DNA from: CAYQTO01 sp964420455
GTDB lineage: Bacteria > Sumerlaeota > Sumerlaeia > SLMS01
Length of the DNA stretch: 25,493 bases
Direction of reading: 5' to 3'
Assembly (NCBI GenBank): GCA_964420455.1
Contig: CAYQTO010000033.1
Coordinates: 1-25,493 of the forward strand
In this document: piece after piece, positions 1 to 8,532 of the stretch
How positions within the stretch are numbered: the stretch's first letter is position 1
How the letters are laid out: each line of letters opens with the position of its first letter
Made by a program: the position numbers and the translations under genes
The notes under the pieces: model-generated
Databases searched by the model: none
The model's input: the letters and a program-made list of their open reading frames with translations, nothing else
Told to the model about the DNA's origin: nothing

Positions 1-25
1 ACCCCCGACGTCCTCCCTTCGCGCC

Positions 26-1366
26 ATGCGACCACGACGCGTCCTCATCGTGAGCTACGACTTTCCCCCGTCGAGCATCGGCATCTGGCGGACGCTGAAG
101 TTCTGTCGCTACATGCCGGAGTTCGGCTGGCGGCCGGGGGTGCTGACGGTGAAGTCCGTCCGCGCTCCCCGTTGGGACCGCGGCCCGCTTCGCGAATTGC
201 CCCCGGGCACGCCGATCCGGCGCACCGAATCGCTCGACGCCAACCGCCTCGCGCACGTGGCCTCTTGCATGGCCGGGCGCCTGCGTCGAGGGCGCACCGG
301 TCGACCGGCCGCGGAAACGCGCCCGGCGGTCTTTTCCCCCGGCCGCCGCCTTCTCGACATCGCCCGCCGATGGGTCCTCGTCCCCGACGACCGCGCCCCC
401 TGGTATCCCTTCGCCCTCGCCGAGGGGCGCCGATGGCTCCGCCAGACACGCTTCGACGCCGTCTATACAACCTCCTTCCCCAACACCGCCCACCTCGTCG
501 GTGCCCGCCTCGCCCGCGAGTTCCGCCTCCCCCTCGTCGCCGACTTCCGCGACATCTGGGTCGGCAACTACTACTTCTACCAGCCGGCGACCCGCTGGCA
601 CGACCGCCTCCAGCGCCGCCTCGAGGCATCCGTCGTCTCCACCGCCGCCGCCGTCGTCAGCGCCACCGGCCCCATCACCGCCGACTTCCTCGAGCGATAC
701 CCCGACCAGCCCGAAGCAAAGTTCCACACGATCACCAACGGCTTCGACCCGGGCGATTTCGACTTCGCCGCCGCCCGCCCGGACCCAACCGTCTATACGA
801 TCACCTACGCCGGAACGATGTACGGCAGCACCTCGCCGCGGCGCTTCTTTGAGGCAGTCCGCAGCCTCCTCGAGCGCCGTCCGGAACTGCGCGAGGTCCT
901 TCGCCTTCGCTTCATCGGCACCATGCTCGAGGAATACGCGGCGATGATCGACGAGTTCGGCGTGGCCGCGATCACGCGCCGCGATCCCTACCTCGCGCAC
1001 GGCGAGGCCTTGGAGGCCATGGCCGAGGCGGATCTCTTGCTCCTCCTCGTCGCCCCCGTTGATGGAGCCCACATCATGCTCACCCAAAAGGTCTTCGAGT
1101 ACGCGGCGGCCCGTCGTCCGATCCTTGGCATTGTGCCCCGCGGCGCCGCCCACGACTTCCTCGCCGATCTCGGCGAAGGGCCCCTCTGTGACGCCCGCGA
1201 CACCACCGCCATCGCCACCGCCATCGAGGTGGAACTCGACCGGTGGCGACTCGAGGGCCGCCGCATCCTTCCCGAAAACCCCTGGCTCGCCCGCTTCGAG
1301 CGCCGTGCCCTCACCTCCCGCCTCTGCACCATCCTCGACAACACCGTCCAACCGTCGCCCCTTTGA
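26..1366 (+). CDS. GT4-like glycosyltransferase
   Basis: A 446-residue protein that fits a retaining GT-B glycosyltransferase of the GT4 type, which transfers a sugar from a nucleotide-sugar donor to a growing glycan. Seen in the sequence: an N-terminal Rossmann start (VLIVSYDFPPSSIG, residues 6-19), a mid-protein acceptor-side region, then the linker and donor-binding half beginning at ITNGFDPGDFD (about 237-247) and TYAGTMYGS. Near the C-terminus, ADLLLLLV followed by QKVFEYAAARRPIL is the usual donor-site helix with its conserved Glu in FEY. There is no signal peptide or membrane segment, so it is probably cytoplasmic or peripheral. The start is the first ATG, 25 bases into the window. The family call is firm. 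Donor, acceptor and pathway (exopolysaccharide, O-antigen or other) cannot be told, because the upstream neighbours are outside the window. Confidence 0.85.
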   Translation: MRPRRVLIVSYDFPPSSIGIWRTLKFCRYMPEFGWRPGVLTVKSVRAPRWDRGPLRELPPGTPIRRTESLDANRLAHVASCMAGRLRRGRTGRPAAETRPAVFSPGRRLLDIARRWVLVPDDRAPWYPFALAEGRRWLRQTRFDAVYTTSFPNTAHLVGARLAREFRLPLVADFRDIWVGNYYFYQPATRWHDRLQRRLEASVVSTAAAVVSATGPITADFLERYPDQPEAKFHTITNGFDPGDFDFAAARPDPTVYTITYAGTMYGSTSPRRFFEAVRSLLERRPELREVLRLRFIGTMLEEYAAMIDEFGVAAITRRDPYLAHGEALEAMAEADLLLLLVAPVDGAHIMLTQKVFEYAAARRPILGIVPRGAAHDFLADLGEGPLCDARDTTAIATAIEVELDRWRLEGRRILPENPWLARFERRALTSRLCTILDNTVQPSPL

Positions 1367-1597
1367 ACTTGCCGGGGCTGCATGCCGACTTGCTGCCACA
1401 CCGCTTCGAGACTAAGGCTTGACCCCAGAGTAGTGGACGTGTAGTTTCAAATTCCATGGTCGGTACAGAATAATATAAATACAAAAAACGCCTCACTCAA
1501 ACAAGATCCTTTTAATGTCCTGCGGTTAACTCAAACTCCTCTTCTCACTTGCACGGAAAAATTCGGCCCCCTCAGATCAACAAACAAAGGAGAAAAA
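1367..1597. other. Lower-GC intergenic stretch, probable promoter region
   Basis: A 231-base gap that is visibly richer in A/T than its surroundings, especially 1440-1600. It contains TATAAA at 1474-1479 as a possible -10 element for the lipoprotein gene, but I see no good -35 at the right distance. A strong ribosome binding site, AAAGGAG, lies at 1586-1592, five bases before the ATG at 1598. I see no RNA gene or inverted repeat. Confidence 0.4.
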
Positions 1598-2026
1598 ATG
1601 ATCCGAACACCGAAAAGACATCATCACCGCGAGCCGTATGGAGGGCATAAAAGCATGGTTGTGTACACCTTTGTTCTCCTTTCAGTCCTGATCATCACAG
1701 GTTGTGCCTCCTCGGGGACCCCAATACGGGCCTATGATGTCGGCAGCATCGAAAAAGGAGTTACAACCGAGAGTGACATCAGATTGAGATTTGGTCCTCC
1801 TCAAACCGTCGCGCTCGACCAAGACGGCAATAGGATATATGGTTACACCTATGTGAAAGCGAGTTCAAGACCTGAGTCCTTCATTCCAATCGTCGGTCCC
1901 TTTGTTGGCGGCGTCGATATGCAAACACAAGTTTTGCAAATTCGGATCGACAAAGATGGTCTCGTTCAAGATTTCGTTTATACAGACGCCCCCAGTTCCG
2001 TGAACATGGGTTTGCGTGCAAGATAG
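1598..2026 (+). CDS. Small SmpA/BamE-like lipoprotein
   Basis: A 142-residue predicted lipoprotein. Residues 21-35 form a hydrophobic signal segment ending in the lipobox LIITGC, with the lipidated Cys at 36. The mature part begins with a Ser/Gly-rich tether and has the layout of the SmpA/OmlA (BamE-like) fold: a helix-start motif (IEKGVTTESDIRLRFGPP) followed by strands (IYGYTYVKA, VLQIRIDKDGLVQDFVY). BamE itself belongs to the outer-membrane beta-barrel assembly machine, but many stand-alone relatives have unknown roles. The start is the ATG preceded by AAAGGAG. This gives an unusually long N-region of 20 residues before the hydrophobic core, and an internal ATG at 1655 would give a more normal signal peptide. 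Codon use is much less GC-biased than in the neighbours, suggesting recent acquisition. It carries the variant GTTTATACA of the dispersed motif at 1976-1984. Confidence 0.75.
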   Translation: MIRTPKRHHHREPYGGHKSMVVYTFVLLSVLIITGCASSGTPIRAYDVGSIEKGVTTESDIRLRFGPPQTVALDQDGNRIYGYTYVKASSRPESFIPIVGPFVGGVDMQTQVLQIRIDKDGLVQDFVYTDAPSSVNMGLRAR

Positions 2027-2316
2027 CTGTATTGAGCAATCCTGTTTTGCTGGGCAACGGCCACCTGTCTAAGGCCAGTGTCGCCGAGAATCCGCAGGCA
2101 CAGGTTCCATTTTTTGAGACGAAAAGACGTTTGCGTCGAAAGCTGTAGCCACCACCGGGGGACGCTGCCAGAATCGTCCTGGTGAACAGAATTCGTCCCA
2201 CTTATGCCGAAAAGCGACTTGCTAATGAAAGAGTCGTACTTGGCGCCCGAGGCTAAAGCCATCTCCGGAGCCCAACAGCCCGCTGCCTCAGCCCCGCCGT
2301 CGCAGGGAAACCCGCG
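2027..2316. other. Gap without a recognisable gene
   Basis: About 290 bases of intermediate base composition between the lipoprotein gene and the amidohydrolase. The plus-strand frame feeding the next gene is open only from the TAA at 2254-2256 and has no earlier start codon. Minus-strand frames here are open but lack family features. I see no tRNA, repeat or clear promoter. A purine-rich AGGGAAA at 2304-2310 can serve as ribosome binding site for the TTG at 2317. Confidence 0.4.
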
Positions 2317-3555
2317 TTGAGTGATCGCCTTCTTCTGCGAAACGCCCTCCTCGCCGATGGCACGAGGACGAATATCTTTATAGACGGGACGGGAATCGTG
2401 GCCGCAGGGCCCGAGGTGAACGCCGAAGACGCCAGGACCCTCGATGCAGGCGGGCGTCTCGTCCTCCCCGCCTTCGTCAATCCCCACCTGCATGCGTGCA
2501 AGTGCTTCTGGTCCGAATGCCTTGCCCGGCAGACCGCAGCGGTGCGGGCGCTTCCCCGCTTCGAGGCCGCCCTCCACGTCAAACGCGCCTACACGCCGGA
2601 GGACGTCCGCGAGCGCGTCGGCCGCGCCCTCCGCCTCGCCGTTCGCCACGGTACCTGCGCCCTGCGACTCTTTTGCGACGTGGACAGCAATGCGGGCCTT
2701 CGCGCCCTCGAGGGCATGCTCGCCGCCCGCGAGGATTACCAGCACCTCCTCCGCATCCAGATCGCCGCGTTTCCCCAGGATGATCTCGACGAGAACCTGC
2801 TACGCCGCGCCCTCGACATGGGTGCCGATCTCCTCGGCGGTATCCCGTGGACATCGCCGGACCCGGCAGGTCGCCAGCGCCACATAGAACGGCTCTTCGC
2901 CCTCGCCCGCGAGCGCGGCGTCGACCTCCACTTTGTCGCCGATGACACCACGGATCCAGCGTGCCGCACCCTCGAGGTCATCGCCCGCGCCACCATCGAC
3001 GCCCAGTGGCATGGCCGCGTCCACGCCACCCAGGCCAGCGCCCTCGCCTTCTATCCCGACGACCACGCCCGCGAGGTGATCGCCCTCCTCAGGGAGGCCC
3101 GCATGGCCATCGTCGCCAACGGCCACGTTTCTCTCGTCACCACCCCAACGGAGCCCCAGCCATCGCCCCGCGGCCTGACACGCGTGCGCGAACTCCTCCG
3201 TGCGGGCGTCCCCGTCGCCATTGGCCAGGACGACATCGCCAACTGGTACTATCCCTTTGGAAACAACGACATGCTCGAGGTGGCGTTCCTCGCCGCGCAC
3301 ACGATGGGGCTCGCCTGGGGGGAGGACCTTGACCTTGTCCGCCGGATGGCCAGCGGGAACGGCGCCGGCCTCCTCGGAATCACGCCTCCTGCCATCGAGG
3401 CGGGTGCCGAAGCCAACCTGGTCGTCCTCGACGCACGCGACTGGTATGAGGCCCTTCGCACGCGCGCCGAAAAGTCCCTGGTCATCCTGAGGGGCAGTGT
3501 GGCCGCCCGCTCCTCCACCAACACGGAACTTGCCCACCTCCCCCCAACGACTTGA
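2317..3555 (+). CDS. Cytosine-deaminase-like amidohydrolase (divergent)
   Basis: A 412-residue metal-dependent hydrolase of the amidohydrolase superfamily, closest in layout to the CodA/cytosine deaminase branch, which hydrolytically deaminates nucleobases or related heterocycles. Seen: N-terminal beta-sandwich, metal-binding NPHLHACKCFW (HxH at about 57-59), VDLHFVADDTTDP, the HATQASALAF region, and GQDDIANWYYPFGNNDML, which carries the metal-binding Asp. The C-terminal strand ends in EANLVVLDARDW. It is paralogous to the protein at 13891-15114, sharing VDLH..D.TTDP and the PRGLTR..DL/ELL block, but departs from it in two places: AC replaces the LD after HxH, and ADD replaces the VDE after the second His. 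The substrate may therefore differ. The TTG start is the first possible start after an in-frame stop at 2254 and has AGGGAAA upstream. The neighbouring xanthine phosphoribosyltransferase suggests purine salvage. Confidence 0.75.
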   Translation: MSDRLLLRNALLADGTRTNIFIDGTGIVAAGPEVNAEDARTLDAGGRLVLPAFVNPHLHACKCFWSECLARQTAAVRALPRFEAALHVKRAYTPEDVRERVGRALRLAVRHGTCALRLFCDVDSNAGLRALEGMLAAREDYQHLLRIQIAAFPQDDLDENLLRRALDMGADLLGGIPWTSPDPAGRQRHIERLFALARERGVDLHFVADDTTDPACRTLEVIARATIDAQWHGRVHATQASALAFYPDDHAREVIALLREARMAIVANGHVSLVTTPTEPQPSPRGLTRVRELLRAGVPVAIGQDDIANWYYPFGNNDMLEVAFLAAHTMGLAWGEDLDLVRRMASGNGAGLLGITPPAIEAGAEANLVVLDARDWYEALRTRAEKSLVILRGSVAARSSTNTELAHLPPTT

Positions 3556-3626
3556 CAACCAGATGGCACCGACGGTCCCTTCCACCCCTTCATATCGCCA
3601 GCCACGCAGACCGGGGGCCCACTGAC

Positions 3627-4205
3627 TTGGATCTTCTCAAGCAACGCATCCTCACCGAGGGCAAGAACCTCGGTGGCGGCATCCTGAAGATCGATGCGCT
3701 CCTGAACCATCAGGTGGATCCGCAACTGCTGGCGGAAATGGGGGGACGCATCGCGGATCGCTTTCGCGAGCTTCGGCCGACGCGTATCCTCACCGCGGAG
3801 GTGAGCGGCATCGCTCCCGCCCTCGCCGCCGCCTTCGCTCTCGACATCCCCGTCGTCTACGCCCGCAAAAAGAAACCCGTTACCATGTACGGCCCGGTGT
3901 TGATGGAGACGGCGCCCTCGCGCACGAAGGGAGGCGGCGAGACGCAATTGCTCGTTTCCGCCGAGTTCATCACCAAGGACGACCGGGTTCTCATCGTGGA
4001 TGACTTCCTGGCGTCGGGCCGGACGATTCAGGCGTTGATCCGTATCGTGCGCGGCGGCGAGGCCCAGACGATCGGTATCGCCGCGGTGATCGAGAAACAG
4101 TTCGAAGGCGGCCGCGAGTTTCTCGAGAGCCGCTACAACTACCCGATCCTTTCGCTGGTCGCGATCCGCTCGATGGAGGACCAGGAGATCGTCTTCGCCG
4201 AGTAG
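3627..4205 (+). CDS. xpt: Xanthine phosphoribosyltransferase
   Basis: A 192-residue type I phosphoribosyltransferase that would convert xanthine (and perhaps other purines) plus PRPP to the nucleotide and pyrophosphate, a cytoplasmic purine-salvage step. The N-terminus (LLKQRILTEG, then ILKIDALLNHQVDP), the central VSGIAPALAAAFALDIPVVYARKKK and the PRPP-binding VLIVDDFLASGRT match Bacillus-type Xpt closely in sequence and length (194 residues there). The frame is open back to a TTG at 3552 that overlaps the amidohydrolase stop, giving 217 residues. I prefer the TTG at 3627 because it begins exactly where the family begins and has GGGGG about ten bases upstream. Gene order with a deaminase suggests that the deaminase product (for example xanthine from guanine-type bases) is salvaged here. 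Confidence 0.85.
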   Translation: MDLLKQRILTEGKNLGGGILKIDALLNHQVDPQLLAEMGGRIADRFRELRPTRILTAEVSGIAPALAAAFALDIPVVYARKKKPVTMYGPVLMETAPSRTKGGGETQLLVSAEFITKDDRVLIVDDFLASGRTIQALIRIVRGGEAQTIGIAAVIEKQFEGGREFLESRYNYPILSLVAIRSMEDQEIVFAE

Positions 4206-4271
4206 GAGGGCGGCGCCGGGCGAACTCTCCTTGCCCGCGATGAGGGGGCGCGTCATACCTGCCCAATCCCC

Positions 4272-4287
4272 ATGGTAAGCTTACCAT
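4272..4287. promoter_or_regulatory. Perfect 16-bp palindrome, probable LacI-family operator
   Basis: ATGGTAAG/CTTACCAT is a perfect inverted repeat ending six bases before the GH38 start codon. Its core GGTAAGCTTACC matches the palindrome before the five-gene operon (10738-10749) and the half-conserved site on the lacI promoter (16462-16473). A weak promoter, TTGCCC (4231-4236) with CATACC (4254-4259), lies just upstream, placing the palindrome near the transcription start. Binding there would block initiation or ribosome access. Confidence 0.65.
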
Positions 4288-4293
4288 CAACGC

Positions 4294-7200
4294 ATGACCC
4301 CCAACAACCACACCGTCGATCTCCCCCGCGACAAAACCCTCTACGTCGTCGGCTACTCCCACCTCGATACCCAATGGAACTGGGATTACCAGCGCACCAT
4401 CAGCGTTTATCTCCCCGCCACCATGCGCGACAACTTCGCCCTCCTCGAAGAGTTCCCCGGCTACATCTTTAACTTCACCGGGTCGCGCCGCTATCAGATG
4501 ATGGAGGAGTACTATCCCGAGGATTTCGCCCGCGTGAAGGAGTGGGCCGCCGCGGGCCGCTGGATCGTCAACGGATCTTCCGTGGACGAGACCGACGCCA
4601 ATGTCCCCGCGCCGGAATCGCTCGTCCGTAACATCCTCTACGGCAACCGCTACTTCGAACGCGTCTTTGGCCGCCGCCCGGTCGACTACATGCTGCCGGA
4701 CTGCTTCGGTTTCCCCGCCTCCATGCCGACGGTCCTGGCCCACGCGGGGGTGCGCGGCTTCTCCACCCAGAAACTCACCTGGGGATCAGCGGTGCCGCGG
4801 CCCTTCAATGTCGGGGTGTGGCAAGGGCCGGACGGAACCCACGTCATCGCCGCCCTCAATCCCGGGGCCTATGACGCCGACGTGACCACCAACCTCGCGA
4901 CCGACGATTCCTGGATCGAACGCATCGAGCAGCTCGGCCGCGATGCCGGCGTCTATACAGACTACCACTACTATGGCATTGGCGACGAGGGGGGCGCGCC
5001 CCGCCGCCCCGCCGTCGAATGGGTCATGAAGTCCCTCGAGACCGACGGCCCCATCAAGGTCCATGCGGGCGCCGCAGACCAGCTCTTCCTCGACCTCACG
5101 GACGAGCAGGCCGACCGCCTCCCCCGATACTCCGGCGACCTTCTCCTCACCGAGCACTCCGCCGCCTCCATCACCTCCCAGTGCGCCATCAAGCGCTGGA
5201 ACCGCCGCAACGAGCTCTTCGCGGACACGGCCGAGCGCTTCTCCGCTCTGGCCGACTGGCTCGGCGCTCTCCCCTACCCCAACCGGGATCTCGAAACCGC
5301 CTGGCACCTGATCCTCGGCTCCCAGATGCACGACATCCTCCCGGGAACAAGCATCCCGAGGGCCTACGAGTGGTCCTGGAACGACGAGGCGGTCGCCTAT
5401 GCGTATTTACGCCACGTGATCGCATCGGCGGGGGGCGCCATCACCCGCTGCCTCGACACCGCCGTGGCCGGAACCCCGCTCGTCGTCCTCAACCCGCTTG
5501 CCGTACCGCGCAACGACCTGGTGGAGGCGCGCATCGACTTCCCCGGCCCCGTCCGCGTCTATACGAAAGACGACGTCGAGGTTCCCTCCCAGGTCATCCG
5601 GGGAGACGGGGACGGAAACCGGCTCCTCTTCGAGGCGCCGGTTCCCTCCTGCGGCGCGGCGGTGTTCGACGTGCGCCCAGCCGAAGCGCCGTCCGACATC
5701 GACACCGGCCTGTCCGTTTCCGAGCGCCACCTGGAATCGCCCCGCTATCGCGCCGAGTTCAATGACGCGGGCGACCTCGTCCGGCTCCTCGACAAGCAAC
5801 TCCGCCGCGAGCTGCTCTCCGGCCCCGCCCGCCTCGTGTTTCTTCGCAGCACCCCCCACGAGTGGCCCGCCTGGAACTTGGACTGGTCCGATCGCCAACA
5901 GCCCCCTGTCGCCCACGTGGAAGGGCCCGCAACCTTCGACATCATCGAGAACGGCCCCGCCCGCGTCGCCCTCCGCATCACCCGCCATGCCCTCGGGAGC
6001 ACCTTCGTCCAGACCTACCGCCTCGCCGCCAACGAAGCGGGCGACCGCCTCGAGGTCCAAAACCGCATCGACTGGCATTCGAAAAAAGTCACCCTCAAGG
6101 CCGAGTTCCCCCTTACCGCACGGAACGACAAGGCGCGCTACAGCTGGGGGGTCTCCACCATCGAGCGAACCACCAACGACCCCCGCAAATACGAGGTGCC
6201 GTCGCACCAGTGGATCGACCTGACCGATGCCTCGGGCGCGTTCGGCGTCGCCATCCTCGAGGACTGTAAATACGGCTCCGACTTTCCCAGCCCCGACACC
6301 CTCCGCCTGACCCTCGTCAATACGCCACAGGCCACCGTCTTTACCCCCCAGAACTGGATGGACCACGGCACCCACAAGGTAACCTACGCGATTGCGGGAC
6401 ACGAAGGCGATTGGTCCCAGGGCAAGATCAACTGGCGTGCCGCACGGCTCAACCAGGCCCCCGTCGCCATTCGTGCCGAACCGTCGAAAGGACGTCTCGG
6501 CCGCGAGATCTCCTTCCTCCGCTGCTCCTCGCCACAGGTGATGGTCAAGGCGGTGAAGAAGGCGGAGGACGGCAAGGCGCTCGTCGTCCGCCTCAGCGAG
6601 CAATACGGCCGCAACAGCGGGCCCGTGGAGATCGCCCTCGCGGCGCCTGTTCTGGCAGCCCACGAGGTTAACGGTCAGGAGGACCGAATCGGTGCCGCAA
6701 CGGTGCAGGGCGGCCGGCTGGTGGTCGAGATGGCACCCTACCAGCTGCGGGCCTTTGCGCTCGAGCTCGAGGCCCCGGCCGTGGAAGAGGCAGCGCCGGA
6801 ATCCGACCCCCTCCAGCTCCCCTTCGACATGCAGGCAACCACCCACCGCGGCGAGACCGGCAGGGGCTTCGACAGCGACGGCCACAGTTACCCCGCCGAA
6901 CTCTTTCCCGGCACCCTCACGTCGGGCGGCGTGGAGTTCCGCCTTGGCCCGCCCGACGGCGCCAACGCGCTCCGGTGCAACGGCCAGTCCATCGCCCTCC
7001 CCGCCGGCCCCCATCGCCATGTTCACCTGCTCCTTGCCGCCACCGAGGACGTCCGCGCCACCTTCCGGGCCGGCCATGCCAGCCACACCTGCCTTGTCCC
7101 CCACTGGTCTTCCTTCATCCATCAATGGGACAATCGCACCTGGGAGGGTTTCACCTGCACGGGTCTTGTACCCGGATTCCTGAAGGACGCTGACGTCGCC

Positions 7201-8532
7201 TGGCACCTGACCCACCGACACGACCGCGACGGCAACGACGAGCCGTATGTCTATACGTACCTCTTCCGCACGGTGCTCGGGATCCCCGACGGCGCGACCG
7301 AGCTGATCCTTCCCGAGGACGATCGGGTGCGCGTCTTCTCCGCGACCGCGGTCCGCCACTCCCCCGCGCTCAATCCGCTCCTCACGGAACTGGAACCCTT
7401 CCCCATACGCGAAATCGCCCCCCCCACCGTAGAGCCTGCCTCCGGATCCCACGACAACACCCTCCGCGTCCGGGTAACACCCAATGTCTATACAGGAGGC
7501 GCGGTCCTCCGCCATACCACCGACGGGACCGAGCCCACGGCCGATTCACCGGTCGTCCCCGAGCCGTTCTTCCTGTCCGACGCGCGCGAGCTTCGCATCC
7601 GGCCTTTCCGCGGGCAGACTCCCGCCGGGCCCGAGGCACGTCTCCCCCTCGAAGTCAGGGACACCACCCCCCCGGCCATCGAATCCGCATCCCAGGTGGA
7701 CGGCTTGCCGCTTGTGCGCGTGCGCTTCAACAAACCGGTCGGCGAGGAAACCTTGCTGGCGCCGGGAGCCCTGAGGGCTCCCGGTGATGCCACCGTCCGT
7801 TCCGTAAAGTCACTCGAGCAGGGGGCCGCGGCATTGATCGAACTCGCCGACGCGACCACCATTTCAAAGATCACGGCAAAGGGACTCCGCGACAGAGCGC
7901 CCGCGGCCAACGCGATGACCGAGGCGGCCGCCGCCGTGACACCGATCGCCCCCCTGATCACGCTCATGGATGCCCCAACACCGGATGTCGAGCCGCTCGG
8001 CCCAACCACGACCGAAGGGGACGCCATCCATTTTCCCGAAGGTCCAACGGGCTTGCGATGCCCTCAGGCCCGCACCATCGAGAAGGCGGAGGCGCTTACC
8101 CTGATGACGTGGATCAAGCCCGCCGCGTGGGGGGGCTTCTGGCGCGTGTTCCAGAAGGGTCGCCAGGACGAAGGCCTGCGCATCGCCAAGATCCACTGGC
8201 GTTTCTGGTTCCACCTGCCAGGCGTTGGCGAGGTGGAGTCGGACGTCCCGAAAATCGGCGAATGGTCGCATCTTGCCGCCACCTGGGACGGACGCGAGCT
8301 GTGCCTTTTCAGCAACGGCGTGTGCGTGTCGCGGGCACCCGGCGCGGGCCTGCCGATTCCCAACAACGATCCCCTCCTCGTTGGCGCGAAGATGGAAGAA
8401 AGTCAGTGGCAGGGCGACCATTTCACCGGATGGATGCGCGGTATCCGCGTCTATACGGAGGCCCTCTGGCGGGAGGAAATCGAGGCGATCCTGGAAGCCA
8501 CCCGGCCCGCCGGCTTCGGTAACAAGCAATGA
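4294..8532 (+). CDS. GH38 alpha-mannosidase with accessory C-terminal domains
   Basis: A 1412-residue family GH38 enzyme, which cleaves alpha-mannosides by a retaining, metal-dependent mechanism. The catalytic half has the metal-binding HLD (23-25) in YSHLDTQWNW, VDETDANVPAPESLVR, the probable nucleophile Asp136 in LPDCFG, and the metal-site H346-D347 in GSQMHDILPG. The GH38 C-terminal sandwich follows to about 835. Beyond the normal family length come a beta-rich region (about 840-1040), a CHB_HEX_C-type bacterial domain (about 1042-1120, with LRHTTDGTEPTADSP), an Ig-like spacer, and a LamG/concanavalin-type module (about 1255-1400, with LMTWIKP and WSHLAATWDG). I see no signal peptide, so the enzyme may act inside the cell on imported oligosaccharides. 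Its stop overlaps the GH92 start (ATGA), giving translational coupling. A perfect palindrome sits just upstream. It carries five GTCTATACR motifs. Confidence 0.9.
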   Translation: MTPNNHTVDLPRDKTLYVVGYSHLDTQWNWDYQRTISVYLPATMRDNFALLEEFPGYIFNFTGSRRYQMMEEYYPEDFARVKEWAAAGRWIVNGSSVDETDANVPAPESLVRNILYGNRYFERVFGRRPVDYMLPDCFGFPASMPTVLAHAGVRGFSTQKLTWGSAVPRPFNVGVWQGPDGTHVIAALNPGAYDADVTTNLATDDSWIERIEQLGRDAGVYTDYHYYGIGDEGGAPRRPAVEWVMKSLETDGPIKVHAGAADQLFLDLTDEQADRLPRYSGDLLLTEHSAASITSQCAIKRWNRRNELFADTAERFSALADWLGALPYPNRDLETAWHLILGSQMHDILPGTSIPRAYEWSWNDEAVAYAYLRHVIASAGGAITRCLDTAVAGTPLVVLNPLAVPRNDLVEARIDFPGPVRVYTKDDVEVPSQVIRGDGDGNRLLFEAPVPSCGAAVFDVRPAEAPSDIDTGLSVSERHLESPRYRAEFNDAGDLVRLLDKQLRRELLSGPARLVFLRSTPHEWPAWNLDWSDRQQPPVAHVEGPATFDIIENGPARVALRITRHALGSTFVQTYRLAANEAGDRLEVQNRIDWHSKKVTLKAEFPLTARNDKARYSWGVSTIERTTNDPRKYEVPSHQWIDLTDASGAFGVAILEDCKYGSDFPSPDTLRLTLVNTPQATVFTPQNWMDHGTHKVTYAIAGHEGDWSQGKINWRAARLNQAPVAIRAEPSKGRLGREISFLRCSSPQVMVKAVKKAEDGKALVVRLSEQYGRNSGPVEIALAAPVLAAHEVNGQEDRIGAATVQGGRLVVEMAPYQLRAFALELEAPAVEEAAPESDPLQLPFDMQATTHRGETGRGFDSDGHSYPAELFPGTLTSGGVEFRLGPPDGANALRCNGQSIALPAGPHRHVHLLLAATEDVRATFRAGHASHTCLVPHWSSFIHQWDNRTWEGFTCTGLVPGFLKDADVAWHLTHRHDRDGNDEPYVYTYLFRTVLGIPDGATELILPEDDRVRVFSATAVRHSPALNPLLTELEPFPIREIAPPTVEPASGSHDNTLRVRVTPNVYTGGAVLRHTTDGTEPTADSPVVPEPFFLSDARELRIRPFRGQTPAGPEARLPLEVRDTTPPAIESASQVDGLPLVRVRFNKPVGEETLLAPGALRAPGDATVRSVKSLEQGAAALIELADATTISKITAKGLRDRAPAANAMTEAAAAVTPIAPLITLMDAPTPDVEPLGPTTTEGDAIHFPEGPTGLRCPQARTIEKAEALTLMTWIKPAAWGGFWRVFQKGRQDEGLRIAKIHWRFWFHLPGVGEVESDVPKIGEWSHLAATWDGRELCLFSNGVCVSRAPGAGLPIPNNDPLLVGAKMEESQWQGDHFTGWMRGIRVYTEALWREEIEAILEATRPAGFGNKQ

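Noticed and set aside
4217..4237. Possible terminator after xpt (CGGGC with GCCCG)
   Set aside because: Only a 5-bp stem with an 11-base loop and no T-tract.
5407..7515. 702-codon open frame on the minus strand
   Set aside because: It lies wholly opposite the GH38 gene, whose motifs are unambiguous. Long antisense frames are expected in GC-rich DNA, and the translation is Gly/Val/Glu-rich with no family features.
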